Below, in pieces: positions 25,620 through 35,335 of a stretch of DNA of 64,000 nt. Positions within the stretch are counted from its first letter, which is position 1. Every line of letters starts with the position of its first letter. Below the pieces are notes generated by a model. That model worked only from the letters and a program-made list of their open reading frames with translations. It was not told the DNA's origin and made no database searches. The position numbers were made by a program, and so were the translations under genes. The DNA is from Clostridium fessum (lineage in GTDB: Bacteria > Bacillota > Clostridia > Lachnospirales > Lachnospiraceae), in contig NZ_PYLO01000001.1 in assembly GCF_003024715.1 (NCBI RefSeq), forward strand, positions 248,001 to 312,000, read 5' to 3'.

Positions 25620-26198
25620 ATGGTTATTCATTCATCTGGATCGCAGATATCAAAACAGGAGATTCGCGCATATGTCCTTCAAAAACGCCGGACTCTGCTG
25701 CCAGAAGAACAACAACGATGGGATGAGGCGTTGTTAGAACGTCTCCACCCCCTCTTTCCATCAGCCGGGACGGCAGTGTATGCCTATACGAGTGTGCGCG
25801 GTGAGGCAAGTACGGAATATTTGATTGACGAGCTGTTAAAGCGCGGCTGCCGGGTAGCGCTGCCGCGGGTGTTTGGGCGTGAGATGCGTTTTTTCTATGT
25901 CACAGATCGGAGCCAGCTTGTGGCGGGGGCATATGGCATCCCGGAACCGGCGGACGGATGTCAGGAGGCAGATGCGCCGAAAGCGCTGGTGATCACGCCT
26001 GGCGTGGGGTTTTCCAAGGACGGAAACCGCATCGGTTATGGGGCGGGGTATTATGACCGCTTTTTTGCGGCAGAACCGGACCATATGGCGGTGGGGATCT
26101 GCTATGGATTCCAGTTGTTTCCGGCATTTGAAACCGAAAAGCACGATAAAAAAATGGCATATATTGTGACACCGGAGCAGACAATTAAAGTTTTGTAA
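25620..26198 (+). CDS. 5-formyltetrahydrofolate cyclo-ligase
   Basis: This enzyme converts 5-formyl-THF to 5,10-methenyl-THF with ATP, recycling a storage or inhibitory folate. The 192 residues include the basic N-terminus (SKQEIRAYVLQKRRTL), TSVRGEASTEYLIDELLKRG, and the nucleotide-binding GFSKDGNRIGYGAGYYDRFF, with KMAYIVTPEQTI near the end. Length and motifs are complete. The transcript may end at a weak hairpin at 26246-26278. Confidence 0.93.
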   Translation: MVIHSSGSQISKQEIRAYVLQKRRTLLPEEQQRWDEALLERLHPLFPSAGTAVYAYTSVRGEASTEYLIDELLKRGCRVALPRVFGREMRFFYVTDRSQLVAGAYGIPEPADGCQEADAPKALVITPGVGFSKDGNRIGYGAGYYDRFFAAEPDHMAVGICYGFQLFPAFETEKHDKKMAYIVTPEQTIKVL

Positions 26199-26245
26199 TG
26201 TCTGGCGCACTCGCGCGAAGCAGAAACATATCAAAGGCATACAGG

Positions 26246-26278
26246 AACAGAGCAGCCGTGTGGTAAACTCTGTTTTTG
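26246..26278 (+). terminator. Possible weak terminator after the folate gene
   Basis: AACAGAG (26246-26252) pairs with CTCTGTT (26268-26274) across a 15-base loop and ends in a T-run. The 7-bp stem is short, so this is tentative. The remainder of the 26199-26436 gap is AT-rich without an ORF. Confidence 0.4.
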
Positions 26279-26436
26279 CTTCCAGATACATGAACCGGAA
26301 TATTTTGTAAGAAACTGGAAAGGATTCTGGCAGGAATGGGACTTGCGAAAATGAGCGCCATATAGTAATATTATCTAATGTATGAAATATTAGGATTATT
26401 AGGATAATGAAAGAATAGTAAGGAGCAATACAATTT

Positions 26437-27921
26437 ATGGATTTACATACAAACGATTCGTCCGAATCCGCAGCAGGCGTGTTTGTGTCTGACAAATGTC
26501 AGATTCCGGTGGGCGGTATACCGCAGCAGGAACCGGATCGCCAGCAGTATTATATGGCACTCTGCCGTCAGAAAGTACAGGAGATTTCGGACAAACTGGG
26601 GCGTCCGCTGACCTGCTTTATCTCGACGTTCGGGTGTCAGATGAATGCGCACGATTCAGAAAAGCTTCTCGGTATTCTGCTGGAAGCAGGATTTGTGGAA
26701 GGAACCAGTGAGGAATCGGATTTCGTCCTCTACAATACATGTACAGTCCGTGAAAATGCGAACCTGCGCGTGTATGGACGTTTAGGGTATCTTCACAGTC
26801 TCAAGAAAAAGAATCCGCACATGATGATCGCACTCTGCGGCTGCATGATGCAGGAGCCGGAGGTTGTAGAGAAATTAAAGAAGAGCTACCGCTTTGTGGA
26901 CTTGATTTTCGGCACACACAATGTATATAAACTGGCAGAGCTGCTGGAACAGCGCTTTGAGACGGGGAAGATGGTCATCGATATCTGGAAAGGAACTGAT
27001 AAGATCGTTGAGGATCTGCCGTCGGAGCGCAAATATACATTTAAGTCTGGCGTTAATATCATGTTTGGCTGCAACAATTTCTGCAGCTATTGCATCGTCC
27101 CGTATGTGCGCGGACGCGAGCGCAGCCGTGCGCCGGAGGACATCATCCGTGAGATTGAAGAGCTGGTTAAGAACGGCGTCGTGGAGATCATGCTGTTAGG
27201 GCAGAATGTCAATTCCTACGGAAAGAACCTGGAATCTCCAATTACCTTTGCAGAACTTCTGCGCCGGGTAGAGCGGATTGAGGGGCTTAAACGGATCCGT
27301 TTCATGACCTCCCATCCGAAGGATCTGTCGGATGAGCTGATCGAAGTGATGGCATCTTCCAAGAAGATCTGCCGCCATCTGCATCTGCCGCTTCAGTCGG
27401 GCAGCAGCGAGATCCTAAAGAAGATGAACCGCCATTACACGAAGGAGCAGTATCTGGAACTGACAGAGCGCATCCGCAAGGCGGTACCGGATATTTCCCT
27501 GACGACGGATATCATCGTTGGATTTCCGGGAGAGACGGAGGAAGATTTCGAGGAGACACTGGAGGTTGTGCGGAAAGTCCGCTACGACAGTGCATTTACC
27601 TTTATTTATTCGAAGCGCACCGGAACTCCGGCGGCAGCGATGGAAAATCAGGTTCCAGAAGAAGTTGTCAAAGAACGTTTCGACCGTCTGCTCGCAGAGG
27701 TACAGGCGATTTCCGCACAGGTCTGTGGACGAGATGTCCATACGGTGCAGGAGGTTCTGGTGGAGGAACCGGACAGTCACGTGGAGGGACTGGTAACCGG
27801 ACGTATGTCCAATAACACAATCGTTCATTTCCCAGGTGGAAAAGAGCTGATTGGTAAAATTGTTAAAGTATATCTGAAGGAATCCAAGGGATTTTACTAT
27901 ATGGGATCCCTGGTAGATTAA
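26437..27921 (+). CDS. miaB: tRNA-2-methylthio-N6-dimethylallyladenosine synthase MiaB
   Basis: MiaB is a radical-SAM methylthiotransferase that adds the 2-methylthio group to i6A37 in tRNAs. The 494 residues show the N-terminal UPF0004 domain with its cluster-binding Cys (TFGCQMNAHDSEK, CTVRENAN, CGCMMQ), the radical-SAM triad Cys212, Cys216 and Cys219 in GCNNFCSYC, and a C-terminal TRAM RNA-binding domain. An N-terminal extension of about 60 residues is poorly conserved. AAGGAGC precedes ATG 26437. Its partner MiaA, which makes the i6A substrate, is encoded at 34111, so both steps lie in the window. Confidence 0.95.
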   Translation: MDLHTNDSSESAAGVFVSDKCQIPVGGIPQQEPDRQQYYMALCRQKVQEISDKLGRPLTCFISTFGCQMNAHDSEKLLGILLEAGFVEGTSEESDFVLYNTCTVRENANLRVYGRLGYLHSLKKKNPHMMIALCGCMMQEPEVVEKLKKSYRFVDLIFGTHNVYKLAELLEQRFETGKMVIDIWKGTDKIVEDLPSERKYTFKSGVNIMFGCNNFCSYCIVPYVRGRERSRAPEDIIREIEELVKNGVVEIMLLGQNVNSYGKNLESPITFAELLRRVERIEGLKRIRFMTSHPKDLSDELIEVMASSKKICRHLHLPLQSGSSEILKKMNRHYTKEQYLELTERIRKAVPDISLTTDIIVGFPGETEEDFEETLEVVRKVRYDSAFTFIYSKRTGTPAAAMENQVPEEVVKERFDRLLAEVQAISAQVCGRDVHTVQEVLVEEPDSHVEGLVTGRMSNNTIVHFPGGKELIGKIVKVYLKESKGFYYMGSLVD

Positions 27922-27934
27922 GGAGGATAAATTT

Positions 27935-29212
27935 ATGAAAAAGCATTATAAAGGATTGACGGTTCTGCTGTCAGCCTTCATGCTGGCAGGAAGTGCTTCC
28001 GTCGCATATGCAGGACCGGCAGATGACATTGCAAACGGTACAGTCGGTATGCCAAACACCGGTTCGTCAACATCGGCAGAGCAGTTCAACCAGGGAACCG
28101 GGCAGCAGGATGAGAACACGGCACTTCATGTCGGCGTCAATTATCTGTATAATGCGGAAGGCGATATTTCTGCATTTGCGATGGATTTGAAAAACTTTGA
28201 GGGGATCGGCGGCGTGTCCTACCGTGCATATACCAACACAGGCGGTTATCTGTGGTGGTACCATGACGGCATCCAGACCGGTGTGGTTGGTTCTGGAAGC
28301 TGGGTAGAGGCGATCCAGATTCAGCTTTCCGGTCAGGCTGAGAAGATGTACGATGTTTACTATAGCGTTACATCCAGTGGTCAGGGCAAGATGGGATATG
28401 CGAAGAACGGCGAAGTGGCTGGTACCGTGGATATCGGCGAGAAGATCCTTTCGATTGAAGTCGTATTAGTTCCGAAGGGAAGCGCAGGTCCGCAGAGTGC
28501 AGCACCGCGCTACAAATCAGCTGCTTCCAGCAGACTGAGCGTAGCAGAAAATGCAACGGTTATGTTCAATGAGGACGGAAGCGTATATAACGGCTGGCTT
28601 TCCGATGACTTTGTACGTTATTATTTTGAAAATGGCTACGCAAAGACCGGCTGGCAGTATATCGATGGTTACAAGTTCTACTTTGACTCCTGCGGTCGTC
28701 TGGTTCAGGACGTAGACAGCCTGATTGGCAAGCAGTCCGATTATCTCCTGAAGGTAAATAAGACACTGAACTGCCTGACGGTTTATGCAAAAGACGGCAA
28801 TAACGGATATATTATTCCGGTGAAAGCAATGCTGACCTCCGTCGGTGATGATACACCGATTGGAACTTTCAAGACACCGGAGAAATATCGCTGGAGACTG
28901 ATGGTAAATGATACTTACACCCAGTATGCAACCCGTATCACACAGGGATTTTTGTTCCATTCGATTACATACGCAACCCCGAATGAGAATAACCTTCTGA
29001 CCGTTGGCTATAATGGTCTGGGTGTTTCCCGTTCTTTAGGCTGTGTACGCCTGAACTGTAGAAACTCCAAGTGGGTATATGATAACTGCCATCTGGGAAC
29101 GACTGTACAGGTATACGAGGATGCCAATGTAGCATCTCCATTTGATAAGCCGGAGCTGGTACCGATCTCCGATCAGCAGACCTGGGATCCGACGGATCCG
29201 AAATTCAACTAA
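27935..29212 (+). CDS. Secreted L,D-transpeptidase with cell-wall-binding repeats
   Basis: A 425-residue exported enzyme that makes or edits 3-3 peptidoglycan cross-links. There is a signal peptide with an AYA-type cleavage site near residue 26, a long beta-rich region of unknown fold (residues 60-190), one or two choline-binding-type repeats (YNGWLSDDFVRYYFENGYAKTGW, then the matching WQYIDGYKFYF unit), and a YkuD catalytic domain at about residues 270-395. The active site is seen as HSITYA and SRSLGCVRL, with Cys370 as the nucleophile. It starts 14 bases after miaB behind AAGGAGG, and mutS follows 88 bases later. Confidence 0.9.
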   Translation: MKKHYKGLTVLLSAFMLAGSASVAYAGPADDIANGTVGMPNTGSSTSAEQFNQGTGQQDENTALHVGVNYLYNAEGDISAFAMDLKNFEGIGGVSYRAYTNTGGYLWWYHDGIQTGVVGSGSWVEAIQIQLSGQAEKMYDVYYSVTSSGQGKMGYAKNGEVAGTVDIGEKILSIEVVLVPKGSAGPQSAAPRYKSAASSRLSVAENATVMFNEDGSVYNGWLSDDFVRYYFENGYAKTGWQYIDGYKFYFDSCGRLVQDVDSLIGKQSDYLLKVNKTLNCLTVYAKDGNNGYIIPVKAMLTSVGDDTPIGTFKTPEKYRWRLMVNDTYTQYATRITQGFLFHSITYATPNENNLLTVGYNGLGVSRSLGCVRLNCRNSKWVYDNCHLGTTVQVYEDANVASPFDKPELVPISDQQTWDPTDPKFN

Positions 29213-29299
29213 AATAAAACGACAGCGGTCTGTCTGGTCTGGCATTCAGATGAGTGAAGTGCCGGAAAACGGGCAGATCGCGATGAAGAGAGGTAAATT

Positions 29300-31957
29300 G
29301 TGGCACTTTCACCAATGATGACTCATTATCTGGAGACGAAAAAACAGTATCCGGACTGTATTCTGTTTTATCGTCTTGGCGATTTCTATGAGATGTTTTT
29401 TGAGGATGCCCAGACTGTTTCGAAAGAACTGGAACTTACCCTGACTGGAAAAGACTGCGGACTGGAGGAGCGCGCGCCTATGTGCGGCGTTCCTTATCAT
29501 GCCGTAGAGGGTTATTTGAGCCGTCTCGTCCAGAAGGGCTATAAGGTCGCCATCGCAGAGCAGATGGAGGATCCGAAACAGGCAAAGGGACTTGTGAAGC
29601 GGGAGGTAATCCGGGTGGTGACGCCGGGAACCCTGACAAATTCACAGGTTCTGGAAGAATCAAAAAACAATTACCTGATGGGAATTGTATACATAGACGG
29701 TGTATTCGGCGTTTCGACGGTTGATGTCAGCACGGGCGACTATCTTGTGACGGAGGTTCGCAACGAGCGCAGTCTGTTAGATGAAATTTATAAATTTTCG
29801 CCGTCGGAGCTTATCTGCAACGAGGCTTTTTACATGTCAGGAATCGATTTAGAGGACTTGAAAGTACGGTTAAATGCCGTGATCTCAGCACTTGAAAATC
29901 GGTTCTTTTCTGATGATTCCTGCCGGAGAATCCTGCGGGAACATTTTCATGTAGAGCACCTGGAAGCGTTGGGACTGGCGGACTATGAGACGGGCGCGAT
30001 CGCGGCGGGTGCTGTCCTGCAGTATCTGTATGAGACGCAGAAAAATACACTGGAACACCTGACGCGCCTGACTGTCTATACGACCGGACAGTTTATGATG
30101 CTGGATACGTCCACGCGCCGGAACCTGGAGCTTACTGAGACGCTCCGGGAAAAGCAGAAGCGGGGCACACTTCTCTGGGTGCTTGATAAGACGAAAACGG
30201 CGATGGGCGCCCGTATGCTGCGGACACTTGTGGAGCAGCCGCTCATCAGCCGGGAGGAGATCCTGCGCCGCCAGAATGCGATCGAAGAGCTGAACATGAA
30301 CTATATCAGCCGCGAGGAGCTGTGCGAATATCTGAATCCGATCTACGATCTCGAACGTCTGATCGGACGCATCAGTTACCGGACGGCAAATCCGCGCGAT
30401 CTCATCGCGTTTGGCAATTCACTGGCGATGCTTCCGTATATCAAACAGATTTTGAAGGAGTTTTCAGGCGAGCTGCTTAAAAACCTGGAAGCCGCTCTGG
30501 ATCCGCTGGCAGATTTGAAGGAACTGATTGACAAGGCGATCGTGGAAGAGCCGCCGATCACGGTGCGCGAGGGCGGCATCATCAAGGAAGGCTACCATGA
30601 GGAGGCAGACCGTCTGCGTCATGCAAAGACAGAAGGAAAAGACTGGCTGGCACAGTTAGAGCAGAGCGAGCGCGAAAAGACAGGCATCAAAAACCTGAAA
30701 GTCAAGTTCAATAAGGTATTTGGCTACTATTTTGAGGTGACTAATTCCTTTAAGGATCTGGTGCCGGATTATTTCATCCGTAAACAGACCCTGACAAACG
30801 CAGAGCGCTATACGACCGACCGGTTGAAAGAGCTGGAAGATATCATTCTCGGCGCCGAGGACAAGCTGGTTTCTCTGGAATATGATCTGTTCTGCCAGGT
30901 GCGCGACCAGATCGCGGGCGAGGTAAACCGGATTCAGAGTACCGCCCGTGCGATCGCGATGACGGATGTGCTGGCGTCTCTGTCGGTGGTGGCGACGCGT
31001 TACAATTACGTGAAACCTCATATCAACGAAAAGGGCATCATCCGCATCAAAAACGGACGTCATCCGGTCGTAGAGCGCATGATGGGCGGCGAGATGTTTG
31101 TCGCCAATGACACATATTTAGACAACGGAAAGAACCGGATTTCGATCATTACCGGTCCGAACATGGCTGGTAAGTCGACTTATATGCGTCAGACGGCGCT
31201 GATCACGCTGATGGCGCAGATCGGAAGCTTCGTCCCGGCGGATGAGGCGGATATCGGTCTCTGCGACCGTATTTTTACCCGTGTGGGCGCTTCGGATGAT
31301 CTGGCATCCGGTCAGAGTACCTTCATGGTGGAGATGACCGAGGTTGCGAATATCCTGCGGAATGCGACGAAAAACAGCCTTCTGATTCTCGATGAGATCG
31401 GGCGCGGTACGAGTACCTTCGACGGTCTTTCGATCGCCTGGGCGGTTGTGGAGTATATTAGTAATACGAAGATTCTGGGTGCTAAGACGCTGTTTGCGAC
31501 ACATTACCATGAACTGACAGAGCTGGAAGGAACCTTAAGCGGCGTCAACAACTACTGTATTGCGGTCAAGGAACAGGGCGACGATATCGTCTTCCTGCGT
31601 AAAATCGTGAAGGGTGGCGCCGATAAGAGCTACGGCATCCAGGTGGCGAAGCTTGCAGGCGTTCCGGCTCCGGTCATCGATCGGGCAAAAGAACTGGTGG
31701 AAGAGTTGAGCGATGCCGACATTACAGCGCGTGCGAAGGAGATTGCAGAAAATGGTCCGGGAACCCAGACGCGCAAAAAGGTGGCAAAACCGGACGAGGT
31801 AGATCTGCAGCAGATGTCGATCTTTGACACGGTCAATGAGGACGATATCATCAAGGAGATCATGGAACTGGAAGTAAACCGGATGTCTCCGCTGGATGCG
31901 CTCAATACATTAGATAAGCTGCAGGCGAAGCTGAAAAACCGGTGGATGCACCAGTAA
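29300..31957 (+). CDS. mutS: DNA mismatch repair protein MutS
   Basis: MutS recognises base mismatches and small loops. All 885 residues of the family are present: the mismatch-binding domain with the FYEMF motif (GDFYEMFFEDA), connector, lever and clamp domains, and the ABC-type ATPase with Walker A GPNMAGKST near residue 619, LILDEIGRGTSTFDG and the ATHYHEL segment, then a short helix-turn-helix tail. The start is GTG 29300, consistent with the MALSPMMTHYLE N-terminus; the site AGAGAGGT is upstream. mutL follows at 33 bases, forming a mutS-mutL-miaA operon. Confidence 0.96.
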   Translation: MALSPMMTHYLETKKQYPDCILFYRLGDFYEMFFEDAQTVSKELELTLTGKDCGLEERAPMCGVPYHAVEGYLSRLVQKGYKVAIAEQMEDPKQAKGLVKREVIRVVTPGTLTNSQVLEESKNNYLMGIVYIDGVFGVSTVDVSTGDYLVTEVRNERSLLDEIYKFSPSELICNEAFYMSGIDLEDLKVRLNAVISALENRFFSDDSCRRILREHFHVEHLEALGLADYETGAIAAGAVLQYLYETQKNTLEHLTRLTVYTTGQFMMLDTSTRRNLELTETLREKQKRGTLLWVLDKTKTAMGARMLRTLVEQPLISREEILRRQNAIEELNMNYISREELCEYLNPIYDLERLIGRISYRTANPRDLIAFGNSLAMLPYIKQILKEFSGELLKNLEAALDPLADLKELIDKAIVEEPPITVREGGIIKEGYHEEADRLRHAKTEGKDWLAQLEQSEREKTGIKNLKVKFNKVFGYYFEVTNSFKDLVPDYFIRKQTLTNAERYTTDRLKELEDIILGAEDKLVSLEYDLFCQVRDQIAGEVNRIQSTARAIAMTDVLASLSVVATRYNYVKPHINEKGIIRIKNGRHPVVERMMGGEMFVANDTYLDNGKNRISIITGPNMAGKSTYMRQTALITLMAQIGSFVPADEADIGLCDRIFTRVGASDDLASGQSTFMVEMTEVANILRNATKNSLLILDEIGRGTSTFDGLSIAWAVVEYISNTKILGAKTLFATHYHELTELEGTLSGVNNYCIAVKEQGDDIVFLRKIVKGGADKSYGIQVAKLAGVPAPVIDRAKELVEELSDADITARAKEIAENGPGTQTRKKVAKPDEVDLQQMSIFDTVNEDDIIKEIMELEVNRMSPLDALNTLDKLQAKLKNRWMHQ

Positions 31958-31989
31958 AAAAGAGTTTAGGAAGGATGTGGAGGAGATAG

Positions 31990-34086
31990 ATGGCTGCGAT
32001 TCAGGTCTTGGATTCCAATACAATCAATCAGATTGCAGCCGGCGAGGTCATTGAACGTCCGGCGTCGGTTGTCAAGGAGCTTTTGGAAAATGCGATCGAT
32101 TCGAAGGCGACGGCGATCACGGTGGAGATTCAGGGCGGCGGTCTGCAGACGATCCGGGTGACGGATAACGGAAGCGGCATCGTGCGCGAGGAGATCCCAC
32201 TGGCATTTAAGCGCCATGCGACCAGCAAGATCCGGACGGCGTCGGATTTGTTTCAGGTGGCATCGTTAGGGTTCCGCGGCGAGGCGCTGGCGTCGATCGC
32301 GTCGGTGGCGAAGGTGGAACTGATCACGAAAACAAACGATTCGATCAGCGGTTCCCGTTACCGCATCGAGGGCGGCGAGGAACTGGGACTGGAGGAGGTC
32401 GGTGCGCCGGAAGGTACGACCTTTATCGCCAGAGATCTGTTCTACAATACACCGGTACGCCGGAAGTTTTTAAAGACGCCGGCGACAGAAGGGTCCCATG
32501 TGGCAGATTTAGTCGAAAAGATTGCCCTGTCGCATCCGGAAATCTCCATCCGTTTCATCAATAACAACCAGAGCCGTCTCCATACCTCTGGAAATCATAA
32601 CTTAAAAGATATAATTTATGCGGTCTTTGGACGCGAGATCACGGCAAACCTGATTGAGGTGGATGCCGGAGCGGATCCGATCCGGGTAGGCGGCTTCATC
32701 GGTAAGCCGCTGATCGCGCGCGGCAACCGCACGTATGAAAATTATTTCATCAACGGACGCTATATCAAGAGCAGTATCATCGGAAAGGCGATCGAGGACG
32801 CATATAAACCGTTCATGATGCAGCACAAGTATCCATTTACGATGCTGCAATTTACGATCGATCCGTCGTATATTGACGTCAACGTCCATCCGGCGAAGAT
32901 GGAGATCCGTTTCAGGGACGGCGAACAGATCTACCGGACGGTCTACCATACGATCGCGATGGCACTCGCTAACCGGGAACTGATTCCGGCGGTTTCGCTG
33001 GAGAATGAGAAGAATGCAGAGAAAGAGCTGAAGATTCCGGGGCTGGAAAAGGGAGTGCTGCCGGAGCTTCCAACCAGAAAGATGGAAAGCAGCCAGGGCA
33101 GCCGTCCGTCCTTAAAACCGGTCCGTATCCGTGAGGAACATCCGGAACCGTTTGAGACGAAACGTCTGGGGGCGTCGCAGGCAGAAATGATGTCGGTCTC
33201 GGAAGATATGCCGGGATATGGGGCTGAAAACGGCAGCGGATCAAATGTGGCTGTGTCAGGAACGGGGCGGTTCGATGAAGTGTTTGGAAGAACCGACACA
33301 ACCGGCAGAGTTGAAAATGTTTCAATTAATACAGAGTCAGATCTGCCAGAGCCGGCCACGTCAGCGCCTTCCAGCGAATCCGTCTCAGCTTCAGCGGGGC
33401 AAACTGCATCTCCTGCATCTGTTTCAACGGGATCGACCCAGTCCGCCCCATCTGAAAAGCCCCGTCAGATGGATCTGTTTGAAGATAAACTCCTGACCAA
33501 ACCGGCGCGTGCGAACCACCGCCTGATTGGACAGCTGTTTGACACATACTGGCTGGTGGAGTATCATGATAATCTGTACATCATTGATCAGCATGCGGCG
33601 CATGAGAAAATCCTCTATGAGCGGACGATGGCATCCCTTCAAAAGAGGGAGTACACCTCCCAGATGATCGATCCGCCGATCATTTTGAGTCTCAACAGCA
33701 GTGAGCAGCTCAAATTAGAGCAGTATATGGAACATTTTACCTCGATCGGATTTGAGATTGAGCCGTTTGGCGGCAAGGAGTACGCGGTGCGTGCCGTTCC
33801 GGCGAACCTCTTTTCCGTCGCAAAACGCGAGCTTCTGATGGAGATGATCGACGATCTGGCGGAGGGCAATGGAAGCGGAACCCCGGATCTCATCAATGAG
33901 CGTGTGGCGACGATGTCGTGTAAGGCGGCGGTCAAAGGCAATCACACATTATCATTTGCTGAAGCGGACAAGCTGATCGATGAGCTTCTGGAACTCAAAA
34001 ATCCGTATGCGTGCCCACATGGACGCCCAACGATCATATCGATGAGCAAATATGAGTTGGAGAAGAAATTCAAACGGATTGTATAA
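31990..34086 (+). CDS. mutL: DNA mismatch repair protein MutL, endonuclease type
   Basis: A 698-residue MutL. The N-terminal GHKL ATPase shows LDSNTINQIAAGEVIERPASVVKELLENAIDS, DNGSGI and GFRGEALASIASV. A variable linker (about residues 335-500, rich in Ser, Pro, Glu and Thr) leads to the dimerisation domain, which holds the metal-dependent nicking motif DQHAAHEKILYE beginning at Asp533 plus SCKAAVKGN and ACPHGRPT. The pattern D-Q-H-A-x2-E-x4-E is that of endonuclease MutL, used by bacteria without MutH. The start ATG follows GGAGGAG. Confidence 0.95.
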   Translation: MAAIQVLDSNTINQIAAGEVIERPASVVKELLENAIDSKATAITVEIQGGGLQTIRVTDNGSGIVREEIPLAFKRHATSKIRTASDLFQVASLGFRGEALASIASVAKVELITKTNDSISGSRYRIEGGEELGLEEVGAPEGTTFIARDLFYNTPVRRKFLKTPATEGSHVADLVEKIALSHPEISIRFINNNQSRLHTSGNHNLKDIIYAVFGREITANLIEVDAGADPIRVGGFIGKPLIARGNRTYENYFINGRYIKSSIIGKAIEDAYKPFMMQHKYPFTMLQFTIDPSYIDVNVHPAKMEIRFRDGEQIYRTVYHTIAMALANRELIPAVSLENEKNAEKELKIPGLEKGVLPELPTRKMESSQGSRPSLKPVRIREEHPEPFETKRLGASQAEMMSVSEDMPGYGAENGSGSNVAVSGTGRFDEVFGRTDTTGRVENVSINTESDLPEPATSAPSSESVSASAGQTASPASVSTGSTQSAPSEKPRQMDLFEDKLLTKPARANHRLIGQLFDTYWLVEYHDNLYIIDQHAAHEKILYERTMASLQKREYTSQMIDPPIILSLNSSEQLKLEQYMEHFTSIGFEIEPFGGKEYAVRAVPANLFSVAKRELLMEMIDDLAEGNGSGTPDLINERVATMSCKAAVKGNHTLSFAEADKLIDELLELKNPYACPHGRPTIISMSKYELEKKFKRIV

Positions 34087-34110
34087 CCCATTAAAAGGAG
34101 AGAAAGTCTT

Positions 34111-35094
34111 ATGGGAAATCTGGAACAAGCGGCTGAAAAAAAGCCTCTGATTGTCCTGACCGGACCGACGGCAGTCGGAAAAACGGCGCTGTCCATTCAG
34201 CTTGCCAGGCGGATCGGCGGCGAGATCATCAGCGCGGATTCGATGCAGGTGTACCGCCACATGGATATTGGTACGGCAAAGATACGCCTGGAGGAGATGG
34301 ACGGTGTGCCGCACCATCTGATCGATATCTTAGAGCCGACTGAGGATTTCAATGTCGTGCGGTTTCAGGCGCTTGCCCGCGCGGCGGCGGAAGATATTTA
34401 CAGCCGCGGAAAAATTCCGATCGTGGCAGGTGGAACCGGCTTTTATATTCAGGCACTGCTCAATGATATTGATTTCACCCAGATCGACGAAAATACGCAG
34501 TTTCGGGAGGAGATGGAACGCCTGGCAGCCGAACAGGGGGCGGAAGTCCTGCATGAGCGCCTGCGGGCGGTCGATCCAGAATCGGCGGAGGCGATCCACG
34601 CAAACAATGTAAAACGTGTGATCCGCGCGCTGGAATATTATGAGCAGACGGGCGAGAAGATTTCTGCCCACAATGAGGCGGAGCGGGCAAAGATTTCACC
34701 GTACCATTTCTTCTATTATGTATTAAATACCGATCGGACAGTTCTCTATGAGCGGATCGAGAAGCGGATCGATGAGATGATGGAAGAGGGACTGGTCGAG
34801 GAAGTGAGGCAGCTGCAGGCGATGGGCTGTCGCCGTGATTCAGTGGCGATGCAGGGACTTGGATATAAAGAAATTCTGGCATATTTAAATGGCGAAATGT
34901 CGTTGGAGACAGCGGTCAATATCCTGAAACGCGATACGCGCCATTTTGCGAAACGTCAGCTTACCTGGTTCCGGCGGGAACGCGACGTGCGTTTCTTATA
35001 TTTGCCGGAATTTGATAATGACCGGGAACGCGTGCTGGAACATATTCTGCAGGAATTAGCGGCGGAAGCGGGTATTATGGAGTGTGATTCATAA
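34111..35094 (+). CDS. miaA: tRNA dimethylallyltransferase
   Basis: MiaA transfers a dimethylallyl group to N6 of A37 in tRNAs reading UNN codons, the step before MiaB. The 327 residues contain the P-loop GPTAVGKTALS, DSMQVYRHMDIGTAK, the VAGGTGFYIQALL motif and the QGLGYKEI and ILKRDTRHFAKRQLTWFRRE blocks. AAGGAGAGAAAG precedes ATG 34111. It closes the mutS-mutL-miaA run. The usual Gram-positive neighbour hfq is not present; a MITE-like element follows instead. Confidence 0.96.
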   Translation: MGNLEQAAEKKPLIVLTGPTAVGKTALSIQLARRIGGEIISADSMQVYRHMDIGTAKIRLEEMDGVPHHLIDILEPTEDFNVVRFQALARAAAEDIYSRGKIPIVAGGTGFYIQALLNDIDFTQIDENTQFREEMERLAAEQGAEVLHERLRAVDPESAEAIHANNVKRVIRALEYYEQTGEKISAHNEAERAKISPYHFFYYVLNTDRTVLYERIEKRIDEMMEEGLVEEVRQLQAMGCRRDSVAMQGLGYKEILAYLNGEMSLETAVNILKRDTRHFAKRQLTWFRRERDVRFLYLPEFDNDRERVLEHILQELAAEAGIMECDS

Positions 35095-35173
35095 GATGGA
35101 TGGAACACTCTAAATTATAAGTTGTAAAAATCAAGAAAAGTTAAAGAAACAAAAAAAGAATTATAGAATAACC

Positions 35174-35306
35174 GTAACTGTTCAGTAGGTCTGCGCATTT
35201 ACTGCGCTGACCGTACGAAAACATGGGTCAGCAGGCAAAAATCCCATTGCCGTAGGCGATTTTTAATGGATTTTTGCGCGTGACTGTGAAGGTACTGAAC
35301 AGTTAC
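35174..35306. mobile_element. 133-bp MITE-like element (copy 2) with target duplication
   Basis: The ends GTAACTGTTCAGTA (35174-35187) and TACTGAACAGTTAC (35293-35306) are perfect inverted repeats. The element is flanked on both sides by GAATAACC (35166-35173 and 35307-35314), a perfect 8-bp target-site duplication. No ORF lies inside; an internal AAAAATCCCATT/AATGGATTTTT hairpin is present. The features mark a non-autonomous transposable element moved by a transposase encoded elsewhere. Confidence 0.8.
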
Positions 35307-35335
35307 GAATAACCGACAACAGGAAAGGAACCACC

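Noticed and set aside
26199-26436. Riboswitch or small gene before miaB
   Set aside because: Only weak stems were found and no aptamer core was recognised. The ATTAGGATTATTAGGATAATG direct repeat is short and AT-rich.
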